From: Rhodovibrionaceae bacterium
GTDB taxonomy: Bacteria; Pseudomonadota; Alphaproteobacteria; Kiloniellales; DSM-21159
Length of the DNA stretch: 37,694 nucleotides
Reading direction: 5' to 3'
Assembly (NCBI GenBank): GCA_028279885.1
Contig: JANQMX010000034.1
Location: 1 to 37,694 of the forward strand
Below, piece by piece: positions 12,712 to 23,502 of the stretch; within the stretch, counting starts at the first letter, position 1; every line of letters starts with the position of its first letter. The notes under the pieces are model-generated. The model was not told the DNA's origin. It ran no database searches and saw only the letters and a list, made by a program, of their open reading frames with translations. A program made the translations under genes and the position numbers.

Positions 12712-12725
12712 GGCACCTCACCTGC

Positions 12726-13817
12726 TCAGCCCTGCTGCTTCATGGCATGGGCGATCACCTTGCGCATGACGCTGGGTAGCGCGAGCCCCGCCAAGTCATC
12801 GAAATCCGCCCAGATCCCGAGCTCCGGGTCGGCCGTATCGGCGCGGCCCTGCCAGACGGCGAGTTCGAGATGGAAGTGGGTGAAGGTGTGACGCACCTCT
12901 CCCGCCAGTGGCTCCCAGGCCGCCGGCAGCGGCGCCTGCGCGAGGGCTTCGCCCTCGCTCCAGGCAGTTTCGCGCCAGTCGGTCGAAGGCACCTCGGTCA
13001 TGCCGCCGAGCAGGCCCTCGCTGGGACGGCGGCGCAGCAGCAGACGCTCGCCCGGCCCAACAACCCAGAAGGCGATGCCACGCCGGGTCGGCCGTGTCTT
13101 CTTGGGCGCCTTTACCGGCAGCGTCTCGGCGATATCCAGTCGGCGCGCCTCGCAGATCTCCGCCAGAGGGCAGAGCAGGCACTTGGGCGCCTTGGGCAGG
13201 CAGATCGTCGCCCCCAGGTCCATCATCGCCTGGGCGAAGTCGCCACAACGGCTCTCGGGCGTGAGGCGCTCGGCGAGGCTGGAAAGGACCTTCTTCGCCG
13301 CCGGCAAGGGCTCCTGGTGGGCGAAGAGGCGGGCGGTCACGCGCTCGATGTTGCCGTCCAGCGGCGTGGCCTTGCGGTCGAAAGCGATGGCGGCGACGGC
13401 GGCCGCCGTGTAGGCGCCGATGCCGGGCAACGCACGCAAGCCCTCCTCCGTGTCGGGAAAGCGCCCGCCATGCTCCTGGCTCACCACCTGGGCGCAGCGA
13501 TGCAGATTGCGGGCGCGGGCGTAGTAGCCAAGCCCGGCCCAGGCGGCCAAGACGTCATCGAGCGGCGCGGCGGCCAAATCGTCGACGCCCGGCCAACGCG
13601 CGAGGAAGCGCTCGTAGTAGGGCTTCACGGCGGCGACCGTGGTCTGCTGCAGCATGATCTCCGAGAGCCAAACCCCGTAGGGATCGGCCCGCTCTCCCGG
13701 CAAAGCGCGCCACGGCAAGTGCCGGGCGTGGCGGTCGTACCAGGCCAGCAGGCGCTCGGCGGCGCTTTCCACGGCCGGCAGTGGGGCAAGCGGTGGGGCA
13801 AGGCTGTTCAGGGGCAT
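12726..13817 (-). CDS. mutY: A/G-specific adenine glycosylase
   Basis: This 363-residue base-excision repair enzyme removes adenine mispaired with 8-oxoguanine. The helix-hairpin-helix GPD core includes E53 in WLSEIMLQQTTV, LPGIGAYTAAAVAAIAFD around residues 130-147, and catalytic D154 in TPLDGNIERV. The [4Fe-4S] ligands C206, C213, C216 and C222 show the C-x6-C-x2-C-x5-C pattern. The C-terminal third is a Nudix-like 8-oxoG recognition domain (FWVVGPGERLLLRRRPSEGLLGG onward). The gene diverges from the DciA-like gene across 56 bp containing a GANTC site (13833-13837). Confidence 0.96.
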   Translation of the reverse strand: MPLNSLAPPLAPLPAVESAAERLLAWYDRHARHLPWRALPGERADPYGVWLSEIMLQQTTVAAVKPYYERFLARWPGVDDLAAAPLDDVLAAWAGLGYYARARNLHRCAQVVSQEHGGRFPDTEEGLRALPGIGAYTAAAVAAIAFDRKATPLDGNIERVTARLFAHQEPLPAAKKVLSSLAERLTPESRCGDFAQAMMDLGATICLPKAPKCLLCPLAEICEARRLDIAETLPVKAPKKTRPTRRGIAFWVVGPGERLLLRRRPSEGLLGGMTEVPSTDWRETAWSEGEALAQAPLPAAWEPLAGEVRHTFTHFHLELAVWQGRADTADPELGIWADFDDLAGLALPSVMRKVIAHAMKQQG

Positions 13818-13873
13818 GGCGATAGCTATAGTGACTCCGCTCCCTCGGCGAAACCGAACAAGATGGGGAGATC

Positions 13874-14422
13874 GTGGACAAGAAACCGACCAAAGACGCT
13901 TCCCAAAGCAAGTCGAAGCCCCCCTGGCGGCGCGGCGGCGGCCTCAAGGCTTTCGCGCTGAGCCTCAATGCCGTGCGCAAGCAGGCGCTCGGCCGGCTCA
14001 GCCCGGCGGAAGCGGGCCTGCACCTGGAGTGGAGCGCCATCGTCGGGCCGAGCCTGGCGGCCAAGACGCAGCCGCTGCGCCTGCGCTTCCCCAACCGCAA
14101 CGAGCGGCGCGACGCCGTGCTGACCGTGGCCTGCGAGCCGGCCTTCGCGCTGGAACTGCAGCACATGCTGCCGCTTCTGATCGAGCGGCTGAATGCCCAC
14201 TTCGGCTATGGCGCGGTGGCCCGGGTGCGCCTGCAGCAGACCCGGATGATCCGCAAAGTGGGTGGCAAGCAGAGCCCCGCCGCCGGGCGTGCGGCCTTGC
14301 CGCCGGCGCCCGAACCGGGTGCCGAGGCGCTGCCGGACAACGTTGCCGACGAGGAGTTGGCCCGCGCTCTGGCGCGCCTCGAGGCCAGCACCCGGCAGGC
14401 CCGCGACGAGAAGCCCAGATAA
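13874..14422 (+). CDS. DUF721 / DciA family protein
   Basis: This 182-residue protein carries a DUF721 domain from about residue 20 to 120, with the pattern LGRLSPAEAGLHLEWSAIVG followed by a basic, strand-rich stretch and AFALELQHMLPLLIERLNAHFG. DUF721 includes DciA, a DnaB helicase loader/operator in many bacteria lacking DnaC, so a replication-initiation role is plausible but inferred. The C-terminal 60 residues are low-complexity, rich in alanine, proline and charged residues, and probably disordered. The start is a GTG at 13874 directly after GGGGAG at 13865-13870. DUF721 genes often sit next to mutY and the dsbA-like gene in alphaproteobacteria, as here. Confidence 0.85.
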   Translation: MDKKPTKDASQSKSKPPWRRGGGLKAFALSLNAVRKQALGRLSPAEAGLHLEWSAIVGPSLAAKTQPLRLRFPNRNERRDAVLTVACEPAFALELQHMLPLLIERLNAHFGYGAVARVRLQQTRMIRKVGGKQSPAAGRAALPPAPEPGAEALPDNVADEELARALARLEASTRQARDEKPR

Positions 14423-14573
14423 CCTAAGCGTGATCGCTGCAGTCTCCCTTTTGCCTTATATGGACAGCAATGCCGCTATAGGCCTTTGGTATCTGTGCAC
14501 AACTTGCCGTGTTCAGACGCTTGAGGACTCCGAAGCAACCTGACTAACATCCGCAATATCTGGTAGGTGAGAG

Positions 14574-15194
14574 ATGAATCGTAGGCAAATCCTGTCTCTG
14601 GCAGCCGCCACACCGTTGCTTTCCGCCGGCACGGCGCTGGTCATGCCGAAGCTTGCCCTGGCCGACCCGCTGGAGCCGGACGAGCACGACCGCGTTCTCG
14701 GCGACCCGGATGCGCCGGTGACCTTGATTGAATACTCCTCCCTGACCTGCCCCCATTGCGCGCGTTTTCACACGCAGACCATTCCGCAGGTGAAGAAGGA
14801 GTGGGTGGATACCGGCAAGGTCCGCGTCATCAACCGGCACTTCCCGCTCGACCGCCTGGCGCTCTTCGCCGCCCTGGTCGCCGAATGCCTGGAAAGCAAC
14901 GACAGCTACTTCGCTTTCGTGAACCTGCTCTATAAGGATCAGAACGTCTGGGCCCGCTCCAACGACCCAGTGTCGGAGATCGCCCAACGCGCGCGCCTGG
15001 TCGGCCTCAGCCAGGAAGATATCGAACGCTGCATTTCCGACGAATCGACGCGCCGTCGAATCGTCGAGAAGATGGCCGAAGGCCGCGATGACCTCGGCGT
15101 TAACTCTACGCCTACCATTTTGGTAGATGGAGAGAGAGTTGGTAACTCCTACGATGCGATTAACGAGGCATTGAACGACGCTTACAAGGGCTGA
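14574..15194 (+). CDS. DsbA-family periplasmic thiol:disulfide oxidoreductase
   Basis: This 206-residue protein has a thioredoxin-like DsbA fold. The active site is CPHC (C59, C62) in YSSLTCPHCARFH, and the cis-proline loop is NSTPTILVDGE near the C-terminus, preceding the final helix. The helical insertion expected in DsbA-type proteins lies between them. The N-terminus has paired arginines (MNRRQILSLAAATPLL) before a hydrophobic segment ending near ALA-DP at about residue 30, so export could be by Sec or Tat; the motif is only a partial Tat match. It resembles the BdbD/Com1-like group more than E. coli DsbA. The ribosome site is TAGGTGAGAG. The ScsB-like protein elsewhere in the window could be a partner. 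Confidence 0.88.
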   Translation: MNRRQILSLAAATPLLSAGTALVMPKLALADPLEPDEHDRVLGDPDAPVTLIEYSSLTCPHCARFHTQTIPQVKKEWVDTGKVRVINRHFPLDRLALFAALVAECLESNDSYFAFVNLLYKDQNVWARSNDPVSEIAQRARLVGLSQEDIERCISDESTRRRIVEKMAEGRDDLGVNSTPTILVDGERVGNSYDAINEALNDAYKG

Positions 15195-15268
15195 CGACGG
15201 GCCCCCGCGGGCGCTGATCATGCGGACCGGGTCCCGTTTCAGCCAAAAGTTTGGCGAAAGGAACGAGC

Positions 15269-18200
15269 TTGGTTCATTTCAGTCGCTTGCGGCTCACGGG
15301 TTTTAAGTCGTTTGTCGATTCCACGGATTTGCTGATCGAGTCGGGCGTTACCGGCATCGTCGGGCCGAACGGCTGCGGCAAATCCAATCTGGTCGAAGCC
15401 TTGCGCTGGGCGATGGGCGAGAACTCGCCCAAGAGCATGCGCGGCAGCGGCATGGAAGACGTTATCTTCGGCGGCAGCGGCGGACGCCCCGCGCGCAACA
15501 TCGCCGAAGTGTCGCTGCATCTCGACAACAGCCACCGCAAGGCGCCGGCCGCCTTCAACCAGTTCGACGAGATCGAGGTCATTCGCCGCATCGAGCGTGG
15601 CAAGGGCTCGACCTACCGGGTGAATGGCAAGGAAGTGCGCGCCCGCGACGTGCAGCTGCTCTTTGCCGACAACGCCACCGGTGCCCACTCCCCCGCCATC
15701 GTCAGCCAAGGCCGCATCGGCACGGTGATCAACGCCAAGCCGGAAGACCGCCGCAGCCTCTTGGAAGAAGCGGCCGGTATCACCGGGCTGCATTCGCGGC
15801 GCCACGAGGCCGAGCTGCGGCTCCGGGCGGCCGAAACCAACCTGGAACGGCTCGACGACGTCATCGGCACCTTGAACAGCCAGCTTCAGGTGCTGAAGCG
15901 CCAGGCGCGCCAGGCCACCCGCTATCGCAACATCGCCGGGCATCTACGCAAGCAAGAGGCCATCTTCCTCTATCTCGAAGCCGAGGCCGCGCGCAGCCAG
16001 ATGCAGCGCACCGCCGAGCTTCTGGAGGTGGCGGAGCAGGCCGTCGCCGAGCTGACGCAAAAGGCGGCCGTCGCGGCCACGGCGCAGGGTGAGGCGGCAA
16101 GCGCCCTGCCGCCCCTGCGCGAGGGCGAGGCTGCCGCAGCAGCGGGCCTGCAGCGCCTACGGCTGGAGCAAGCGGGTCTGGATCGCGAGCAGGAGCAGGC
16201 CGAACGCGCTTGCGCCGAAGCCCGCGAGCGGCAAGCGCAATTGCGGGCCGACCGCGAGCGCAGCGCCGGACAGGCGGTGGATGCCGGCACTGCCGCCGAG
16301 CGCCTCGACGCCGAGGAGAAAGAGCTGCGCGAGGCTTCTGCCGGCGAGCAGGCGGCGATCGAGGCAGCGCAGAACGAGCGCGAGGTTCGGGCCGAAGAGG
16401 TCAGGGCGCGCGAGCAGGAATTGACCGCGCAGGCCGAGGCGCTGGCCGGCGAAGAAGCGCGGCTGGCGTCCCACAGCCGCCAGCTGCGGGAAGCCGAGCA
16501 GCGCGTCGCGGCCCTGCGGCAGCGCCTGACCGAAACGGAGCGCCAGATCGCCGAGTGTCTGGCGCAGGCCATCCCCGACCAGGAGGTCACCGGCGCCGAG
16601 GAAACGGTCCGGCAGGCCGAGGCAAAGGTTGCCACGGGCCGGGAAGAGGCGGAACGCGCCGAGCAGACGCTGGCCGCCGCCAGGACTGAGGAAAGCGCCG
16701 CCAAGGACGCGCTGCAGGACATCGAGCGGCAGCGCGCGACGCTGGAAGCCGAGGCTGCGGCCCTGACCAAGCTGCTGCGGCCGAGCGACAGCGGGCTCTG
16801 GCCGCCGGTGGTGGACGCCGTGACCATCGAGCCGGGCTACGAGACCGCGCTAGGCGCCGCCTTGGGCGACGAACTGGACGCCTCGACCGACCAGGGCTCG
16901 CCCCGCTATTGGCAGAACCTGCCGCCGCTGTCCGCGCCCGCGGCGCTGCCGGCCGGCTGCGAGCCGCTGTCGGCCCGGGTGACCGGCGTACCGGCCCTGG
17001 CGCGCCGGCTCTCGCAGATCGGCCTGGTGGCCGATACGGCGAGCGGCGAGCGCCTGCAATCCGAACTCAAGCCCGGCCAACGGCTGGTGACGCGCGACGG
17101 TGCGCTCTGGCGCTGGGACGGCTTCGCCGTCAAGGCCGGGGCGCCGACCGCCGCGGCCCAACGCCTGGAGCAGCGCAACCGTCTGGCCGATCTGGAAGAG
17201 AGCCTGCGCGAGGGCAACGGCGCCTGGGAGAGTGCCAAGCAGCGCGCCACGGAGGCCCGCGAGCAGGCCCGGCAAGCCGCCGAGAGCGAGCGTGCCCTGC
17301 GCGAGACACTGCGCAGCGCCTTCTCCGAACTGGACCGGGCGCGCGAGGCCTTGGCCAGCCTGGGCCGCAAGGCGGCCGCCGCCGATGCGCGCCTGACCGG
17401 CCTGCAGGACAATCAGCGACAGTTGACCAGCGATGCCGCGGAGGCCGAGAGCGGCCTTGCCGCCCTCAAACTCTCGGCCGAAGAGCAGCCCGACATCGAG
17501 GGCATGCGCGAGGCCTTGCAGCAGCTTCGCCTGGCACTCTCCGAGCGGCGTGCGGCTCTGACCGCCGCCGAAAGCGACCTGCAGAGCGAGCAGCGCGCGG
17601 CACAGGCCAGGCGCGAGCGCCTTGGGGTCATCGCCGGGGAACGCGAGGCCTGGACCCGGCGCAAGCAGGAGGCCGAGCGCCACTGCGAAGAGCTCGACCA
17701 GCGGCTGGCGGCGACCGAAGAAGAGATCACCCGCCTTGCGGCGATCCCCGGCTCGATCGGCGAGCGGCGCGATGCGCTGCTGACCCAGATCACGGAGGCC
17801 GAGGCCAAGCGCAATGACGCCGCGGATCGCCTGGCCGAAGCCGAAAACCTGCTGAGCGCCAGCGACCAGGCGCTGAAGCAGGCCGAGCAGGCCTTGGCCG
17901 GCGCGCGCGAGGAGCGCATTCGCGCCGAGGGTGCCGTGGAGCAGGCGCAGCAGGCCATGGCGATGATCAAGCGCCAGGTCGCCGACAAGCTGGAGTGCGA
18001 CCTGGACGGCCTGGCCGGTGAGGCCGAGCTGAGCCCCGACCAGCCCCTGCCGCTCAAGATGGAGGTGGAGCGCAAGATCGAGCGGCTGACCCGCGAGCGG
18101 GACAACATGGGCCCGGTCAACCTGCGCGCCGAAGCCGAGGCCGAAGAGCTGCAAACCCGTATCGACGGCATGGAGCGGGAGCGCGAGGACCTGATCGCCG

Positions 18201-18733
18201 CCATCTCCCGCCTGCGCCAGGGTATCTCCAGCCTCAACCGCGAGGGGCGCGAGCGCCTGCTGGCCGCCTTCGAGCAGGTCGACAAGCACTTCAACGAGCT
18301 GTTCGTGCGCCTCTTCGGCGGCGGGCGCGCGCATCTCAAGCTGACCGAGTCGGACGACCCGCTGAACGCTGGCCTGGAGATCATGGCCAGCCCGCCGGGC
18401 AAGCGCCTGCAGGTGCTCTCGCTGCTGTCCGGCGGCGAGCAGGCCCTGACCGCTCTGTCGCTGCTCTTCGCCGTCTTCATGACCAATCCGGCGCCGATCT
18501 GCGTGCTGGACGAGGTCGATGCCCCGCTCGACGACAACAACGTGGAGCGCTTCTGCAACCTCCTGGAAGAGCTCACCAACAACCTGGACACCCGCTTCCT
18601 GCTGGTCACCCACCATCGTCTGACCATGGCCCGGGTCGACCGCCTGTTCGGCGTGACCATGGCCGAGCGCGGAGTCTCGCAGCTGGTTTCCGTCGACCTG
18701 GAGGCGGCGGAGCGACTCCGCGAGGCGAGCTAG
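15269..18733 (+). CDS. smc: Chromosome partition protein SMC
   Basis: This 1154-residue SMC ATPase condenses and organises the chromosome as a dimer with ScpA/ScpB. Walker A is GPNGCGKS at residues 32-39. The first coiled coil, rich in E, A, R and Q, runs to about residue 500; the hinge follows at about 505-625, then the returning coil. The C-terminal head has the signature LSGGEQALTALSLLFAVF near 1053 and Walker B VLDEVDAP with D1081 and E1082. I chose a TTG start at 15269 because AAAGGA lies 6 bp upstream (15257-15262) and the protein then begins VHFSRLRLTGFKSF, as family members do. A TTG at 15251 would add six residues. The coils' skewed base composition leaves several long antisense frames open, none credible. 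Confidence 0.96.
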   Translation: MVHFSRLRLTGFKSFVDSTDLLIESGVTGIVGPNGCGKSNLVEALRWAMGENSPKSMRGSGMEDVIFGGSGGRPARNIAEVSLHLDNSHRKAPAAFNQFDEIEVIRRIERGKGSTYRVNGKEVRARDVQLLFADNATGAHSPAIVSQGRIGTVINAKPEDRRSLLEEAAGITGLHSRRHEAELRLRAAETNLERLDDVIGTLNSQLQVLKRQARQATRYRNIAGHLRKQEAIFLYLEAEAARSQMQRTAELLEVAEQAVAELTQKAAVAATAQGEAASALPPLREGEAAAAAGLQRLRLEQAGLDREQEQAERACAEARERQAQLRADRERSAGQAVDAGTAAERLDAEEKELREASAGEQAAIEAAQNEREVRAEEVRAREQELTAQAEALAGEEARLASHSRQLREAEQRVAALRQRLTETERQIAECLAQAIPDQEVTGAEETVRQAEAKVATGREEAERAEQTLAAARTEESAAKDALQDIERQRATLEAEAAALTKLLRPSDSGLWPPVVDAVTIEPGYETALGAALGDELDASTDQGSPRYWQNLPPLSAPAALPAGCEPLSARVTGVPALARRLSQIGLVADTASGERLQSELKPGQRLVTRDGALWRWDGFAVKAGAPTAAAQRLEQRNRLADLEESLREGNGAWESAKQRATEAREQARQAAESERALRETLRSAFSELDRAREALASLGRKAAAADARLTGLQDNQRQLTSDAAEAESGLAALKLSAEEQPDIEGMREALQQLRLALSERRAALTAAESDLQSEQRAAQARRERLGVIAGEREAWTRRKQEAERHCEELDQRLAATEEEITRLAAIPGSIGERRDALLTQITEAEAKRNDAADRLAEAENLLSASDQALKQAEQALAGAREERIRAEGAVEQAQQAMAMIKRQVADKLECDLDGLAGEAELSPDQPLPLKMEVERKIERLTRERDNMGPVNLRAEAEAEELQTRIDGMEREREDLIAAISRLRQGISSLNREGRERLLAAFEQVDKHFNELFVRLFGGGRAHLKLTESDDPLNAGLEIMASPPGKRLQVLSLLSGGEQALTALSLLFAVFMTNPAPICVLDEVDAPLDDNNVERFCNLLEELTNNLDTRFLLVTHHRLTMARVDRLFGVTMAERGVSQLVSVDLEAAERLREAS

Positions 18734-18803
18734 CGCGGCGGCTGCCAAAAAATACATGTTTCTCATGCTGTTACCGCTGTGCAGCAGAGCGCCGTGTCGG
18801 CCC

Positions 18804-18832
18804 TTGACCACCTATCCTGCCCCGCCTATGGT
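18804..18832 (+). promoter_or_regulatory. Predicted promoter of the F0 ATP synthase operon
   Basis: TTGACC at 18804-18809 and TATGGT at 18827-18832 are separated by 17 bp, a good sigma70-like arrangement, about 90 bp upstream of atpI. A downstream hairpin (CCGGCG 18843-18848 with CGCCGG 18855-18860) would lie at the start of the leader; its loop contains a GANTC site. Confidence 0.55.
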
Positions 18833-18923
18833 GCGCCCGCTTCCGGCGTGACTCCGCCGGTGGGGGCGGGCGGTGCTTGACGGCCAGGAGCGGCAGGGAA
18901 CAGCTGCGACAAAAGGGCCGCGC

Positions 18924-19301
18924 ATGAAGGGCTCCGACTCTCCCCCATCGTTGACCGACCTCGACCGCCGCCTGAAGGAAGCGCAGGCGCGTCAGGACAA
19001 GCCGTCCAAGGCTCCTCCGGGAGCGCGCCTCGCTGGCAGCAGCCAGGGCATGGGGGTCGGGATGCGGATCACGGTGGAGATCGTCGCGGCGCTCGGCGTC
19101 GGTTTCGCCTTGGGCTGGGCACTCGACTCCTGGCTCGGCACCAAGCCATGGCTGATGATTCTCTTCATCTTCCTGGGCTTCGGCGCGGCGATCGTGAATG
19201 TCGTGCGCACGGCGCGCGAGTTGGAAAGGAAGGCGGCGGAAGAGCGCGAAGCAGCTCGCACCGCAGCCTCGCAGGGCAAGGAACAGGACGGCGGCGCCTA
19301 A
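18924..19301 (+). CDS. atpI: ATP synthase assembly protein AtpI/AtpZ family
   Basis: This 125-residue protein has a charged, soluble N-terminus (residues 1-45) and two transmembrane helices, about 48-70 (ITVEIVAALGVGFALGWALDSWLG) and 74-95 (PWLMILFIFLGFGAAIVNVVRTA), followed by a charged tail. This is the AtpI pattern: a small membrane protein that aids c-ring assembly and is not part of the finished enzyme. It is the first gene of the F0 operon. The ATG at 18924 follows AAAAGGG; earlier in-frame starts would add sequence unlike the family. Confidence 0.88.
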   Translation: MKGSDSPPSLTDLDRRLKEAQARQDKPSKAPPGARLAGSSQGMGVGMRITVEIVAALGVGFALGWALDSWLGTKPWLMILFIFLGFGAAIVNVVRTARELERKAAEEREAARTAASQGKEQDGGA

Positions 19302-19332
19302 GCGCCCGGTCTGCAGGTGACGAGGAACGACG

Positions 19333-20103
19333 GTGGCGACGGAGCCAGTTGAAAGCGGCGATATGGCGGGCTTCCCCGTCGATCCCCTGCATCAGTTCGA
19401 AATTCAGCGCTACATCCCGATCCAGATCGGCAATCTGGATCTGTCCTTCACCAATTCCGCCCTCTGGATGCTGATCACGGTCGGCCTCGCCTGCTTCATC
19501 ATGATGTTCGGGATCCGCGGCCGGGCGATCATTCCGACCCGCCTGCAGAGCGTCGCCGAGATCTTCTACGAGGCCATCACCAATATGGTGAAGGAGACCG
19601 TGGGCCGAGGCGGGGAGAAGTACTTCCCCTTCATCTTCACGCTCTTCATGTTCGTGCTGATCGGCAATCTCTTGGGCATGAACCCGCTGCCGGGCTCCTT
19701 CACCTTCACCAGCCACATCGTCGTTACCTTCGCGATGGCCATCGTGATCTTCATTGCGGTGACGATCATCGGCTTCTCCATCCACGGCCTCGGCTATCTG
19801 CGCCTCTTCTTCCCGCACGGCGCGCCGGGCTGGACAGCGATCATCCTGGTGCCGATCGAGCTGATCTCCTATCTCTCTCGGCCCGTCAGCCTCTCCATGC
19901 GGCTCTTCGCCAACATGATGGCGGGGCACATCCTTCTGAAGGTCTTCGCCGGCTTTGTCATTATGACCGGGGTGGTGGGCATCGTCCCCTTCGCCGCCCT
20001 GATCGGCATCACCGCCCTGGAGATTCTGGTGTCGGTCCTGCAGGCCTACATCTTCACCATCCTCACCTGCGTCTATCTGCACGACGCCCTGCATCTGCAC
20101 TAA
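19333..20103 (+). CDS. atpB: ATP synthase F0 subunit a
   Basis: This 256-residue membrane stator subunit forms the two proton half-channels against the c-ring. The essential arginine is R190 in SLSMRLFANMMAGH. The N-terminal DPLHQFEIQRYIPIQIG and the YFPFIFTLFMFVLIGNLLGMNPLPGSFTFTSH stretch near residues 95-130 are typical of alphaproteobacterial subunit a. Five to six hydrophobic helices are visible. The likely start is the GTG at 19333, after GAGGAA; an internal ATG at 19363 is an alternative that would remove ten residues. Confidence 0.96.
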   Translation: MATEPVESGDMAGFPVDPLHQFEIQRYIPIQIGNLDLSFTNSALWMLITVGLACFIMMFGIRGRAIIPTRLQSVAEIFYEAITNMVKETVGRGGEKYFPFIFTLFMFVLIGNLLGMNPLPGSFTFTSHIVVTFAMAIVIFIAVTIIGFSIHGLGYLRLFFPHGAPGWTAIILVPIELISYLSRPVSLSMRLFANMMAGHILLKVFAGFVIMTGVVGIVPFAALIGITALEILVSVLQAYIFTILTCVYLHDALHLH

Positions 20104-20190
20104 GCGCAGCAGCGCGGTCGTCTCTCCTATCAAATCATCTCGTTTCAACCCGCCACACACAAACGCGTTCAACAAAGGAGCTACATTGTC

Positions 20191-20415
20191 ATGGACGTCG
20201 AAGCCGCAAGGTTGATTGGTGCCGGCCTCGCCACCCTCGGCATGATCGGTGCCGGCATGGGAGTGGGCAACGTCTGGTCCAACTACTTCCTCTCCCTGGC
20301 CCGCAATCCCGCCGCGAAAGACGAGATCGGCGCGAACATCTGGATCGGCTTCGCCGTGACGGAAGCCATCGCCATCTTCTCGCTGGTGGTCGCGCTTATC
20401 ATCCTCTTCGTGTAA
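20191..20415 (+). CDS. atpE: ATP synthase F0 subunit c
   Basis: This 74-residue hairpin of two membrane helices forms the rotor ring. The proton-carrying carboxylate is E58 in FAVTEAIAIF, the glutamate found in many alphaproteobacteria and mitochondria. The polar loop is ARNPAAKDEI (residues 37-46). The first helix carries a GAGMGVGN glycine-repeat packing motif. A strong ribosome site AAAGGAG at 20174-20180 fits the high copy number needed for the c-ring. Glutamate without a typical Na+-ligand set (a Q/ES/T pattern is absent) suggests proton coupling. Confidence 0.97.
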   Translation: MDVEAARLIGAGLATLGMIGAGMGVGNVWSNYFLSLARNPAAKDEIGANIWIGFAVTEAIAIFSLVVALIILFV

Positions 20416-20423
20416 GGGCCCGG

Positions 20424-20441
20424 CCCGCCGCTTCCGGCGGG
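20424..20441 (+). promoter_or_regulatory. Stable hairpin between atpE and atpF'
   Basis: A perfect 7-bp GC stem, CCCGCCG (20424-20430) and CGGCGGG (20435-20441), closes a 4-nt CTTC loop 9 bp after the atpE stop. No run of T follows, so it is unlikely to be a terminator. A 3' hairpin that protects the atpE message or slows read-through could help make more c than b subunits; this is inference. Confidence 0.5.
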
Positions 20442-20500
20442 TCCAACGGCTCGGGTCGGGGGCTTCCCCCGGCCACTGGTGAGCCCAGGCGAGAGGCGCA

Positions 20501-20995
20501 ATGCCACAGCTCGAACAGATCGATACCTTCGCCAGTCAGATCTTCTGGCTGATCATCAGCTTCGGCGTCCTCTACTACATGATGGCGCGGGTCGTGCTGC
20601 CACGCATCGCGGACATCATGGCCGAGCGAGAGGATCGCGTGGCGCAGGATCTGGCCCGTGCGCAGACCCTGAAGCTGCAGTCCGAGCAGATCATGGAAGA
20701 GTACGAAGCGGCCTTGGGCGAGGCACGCGGCGAGGCGGCCACGGCCTTGAAGCTGGCGACCGACGAGGTCTCCGCCGAGGTGGCTTCGCGCCAGGACGAG
20801 GTCACGGCCAAGCTCAATAAGCAGGCCGCGGAGGCCGAAAGCCGCATCGACAAGGCCAAGCAGGAAGCCCTGGCCAACGTCAAGGTCGTCGCCAGCGAGG
20901 TCTCGCAGGCGGCCGTCGGCAAGCTGCTTGGCAGCGCCCCGCAGCCGGCCGATGCGACCCGCGCCGTCGAGCAGGTCTTGGGAGGCAAGGGCTGA
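20501..20995 (+). CDS. ATP synthase F0 subunit b'
   Basis: This 164-residue peripheral-stalk subunit has one N-terminal membrane helix at about residues 12-32 (SQIFWLIISFGVLYYMMARVVLP), then a long, highly charged helix to the C-terminus. The b' form is recognised by IDTFASQIFWLIISF and by position, as the first of two b-type genes directly after atpE. Alphaproteobacteria and other phototroph-related lineages use b/b' heterodimers in place of a b homodimer. Gene names vary between atpG, atpX and atpF'. Its stop overlaps the next start by one base (TGATG). Confidence 0.94.
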   Translation: MPQLEQIDTFASQIFWLIISFGVLYYMMARVVLPRIADIMAEREDRVAQDLARAQTLKLQSEQIMEEYEAALGEARGEAATALKLATDEVSAEVASRQDEVTAKLNKQAAEAESRIDKAKQEALANVKVVASEVSQAAVGKLLGSAPQPADATRAVEQVLGGKG

Positions 20996-21477
20996 TGCTG
21001 GGCAGCATCTATACCTGGACGACGCTGGCGCTGATCGTGGTGATCGGTCTGATCGTCTGGAAGGGCAAGGGTCCGATCATCGGCGGCCTGGACCGGCGCG
21101 CCGAGCGCATCCGCAGCGAGCTCGACGAGGCGCAGAACCTCCGCGAGGAGGCTCAGCATACCTTGGAAGAGTACAAGCGCCGGCAGCGCGAGGCCTCCGA
21201 CGAGGCAAAAGCCATCATCGACCACGCCAAGGAAGAAGCGGTGCGCCTGCGCCGCAAGGCCGAGGCAGAGCTGGAAGAGAGCCTGGCGCGCCGCGAGCAA
21301 CAGGCCATGGACAAGATCGCCCAGGCCGAGGCCGAAGCGCTGGCCGAAGTGCGCAGCCGCGCGGTCGACGTAGCGGTCGCCGCCGCCGGACGCCTGATCG
21401 CCGACAACCTGGACGAAGCCAAGTCCAGCGAGGTGATGGGCCGCTCGATCGAGGAAGTGAAGGCGAAGCTGAACTGA
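20995..21477 (+). CDS. atpF: ATP synthase F0 subunit b
   Basis: This 160-residue subunit has an N-terminal membrane helix (YTWTTLALIVVIGLIVWKG, about residues 5-23) and a long charged helix that reaches F1. It shares the stalk with b'. The ATG overlaps the b' stop codon by one base, so translation is probably coupled and yields near-equal amounts. The F1 genes (atpH, A, G, D, C) are not in the window, as expected where F0 and F1 form separate operons. A terminator follows at 21571. Confidence 0.94.
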   Translation: MLGSIYTWTTLALIVVIGLIVWKGKGPIIGGLDRRAERIRSELDEAQNLREEAQHTLEEYKRRQREASDEAKAIIDHAKEEAVRLRRKAEAELEESLARREQQAMDKIAQAEAEALAEVRSRAVDVAVAAAGRLIADNLDEAKSSEVMGRSIEEVKAKLN

Positions 21478-21570
21478 TGCCGTCGCTCAGCCCCATTGCC
21501 CGCTTCTGGTGGACGCCCTTCTAAGGGCGGACCTCCGGCTGTTCTCACAAGAGATTTGACAGCAACAGCA

Positions 21571-21600
21571 GGCCGCCCCCCTCGGGCGGCCTTCTTGCTT
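21571..21600 (+). terminator. Rho-independent terminator after the F0 operon
   Basis: The 8-bp stem GGCCGCCC (21571-21578) and GGGCGGCC (21584-21591) is followed by TTCTTGCTT. It lies 93 bp after the atpF stop and before the methyltransferase-like gene, ending the F0 transcript. Confidence 0.75.
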
Positions 21601-21659
21601 TCCGGCGTGGAGGCCGCTTCCGAAAGGGTGCAGCCCAACCAGGAAGGAGAGCTCAAACC

Positions 21660-23491
<1,832 letters not shown>

Positions 23492-23502
23492 ATTTATTTC
23501 AA

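Noticed and set aside
16850-18811. 653-residue minus-strand open frame
   Set aside because: Antisense to smc; openness follows from the coiled coil's biased codon composition.
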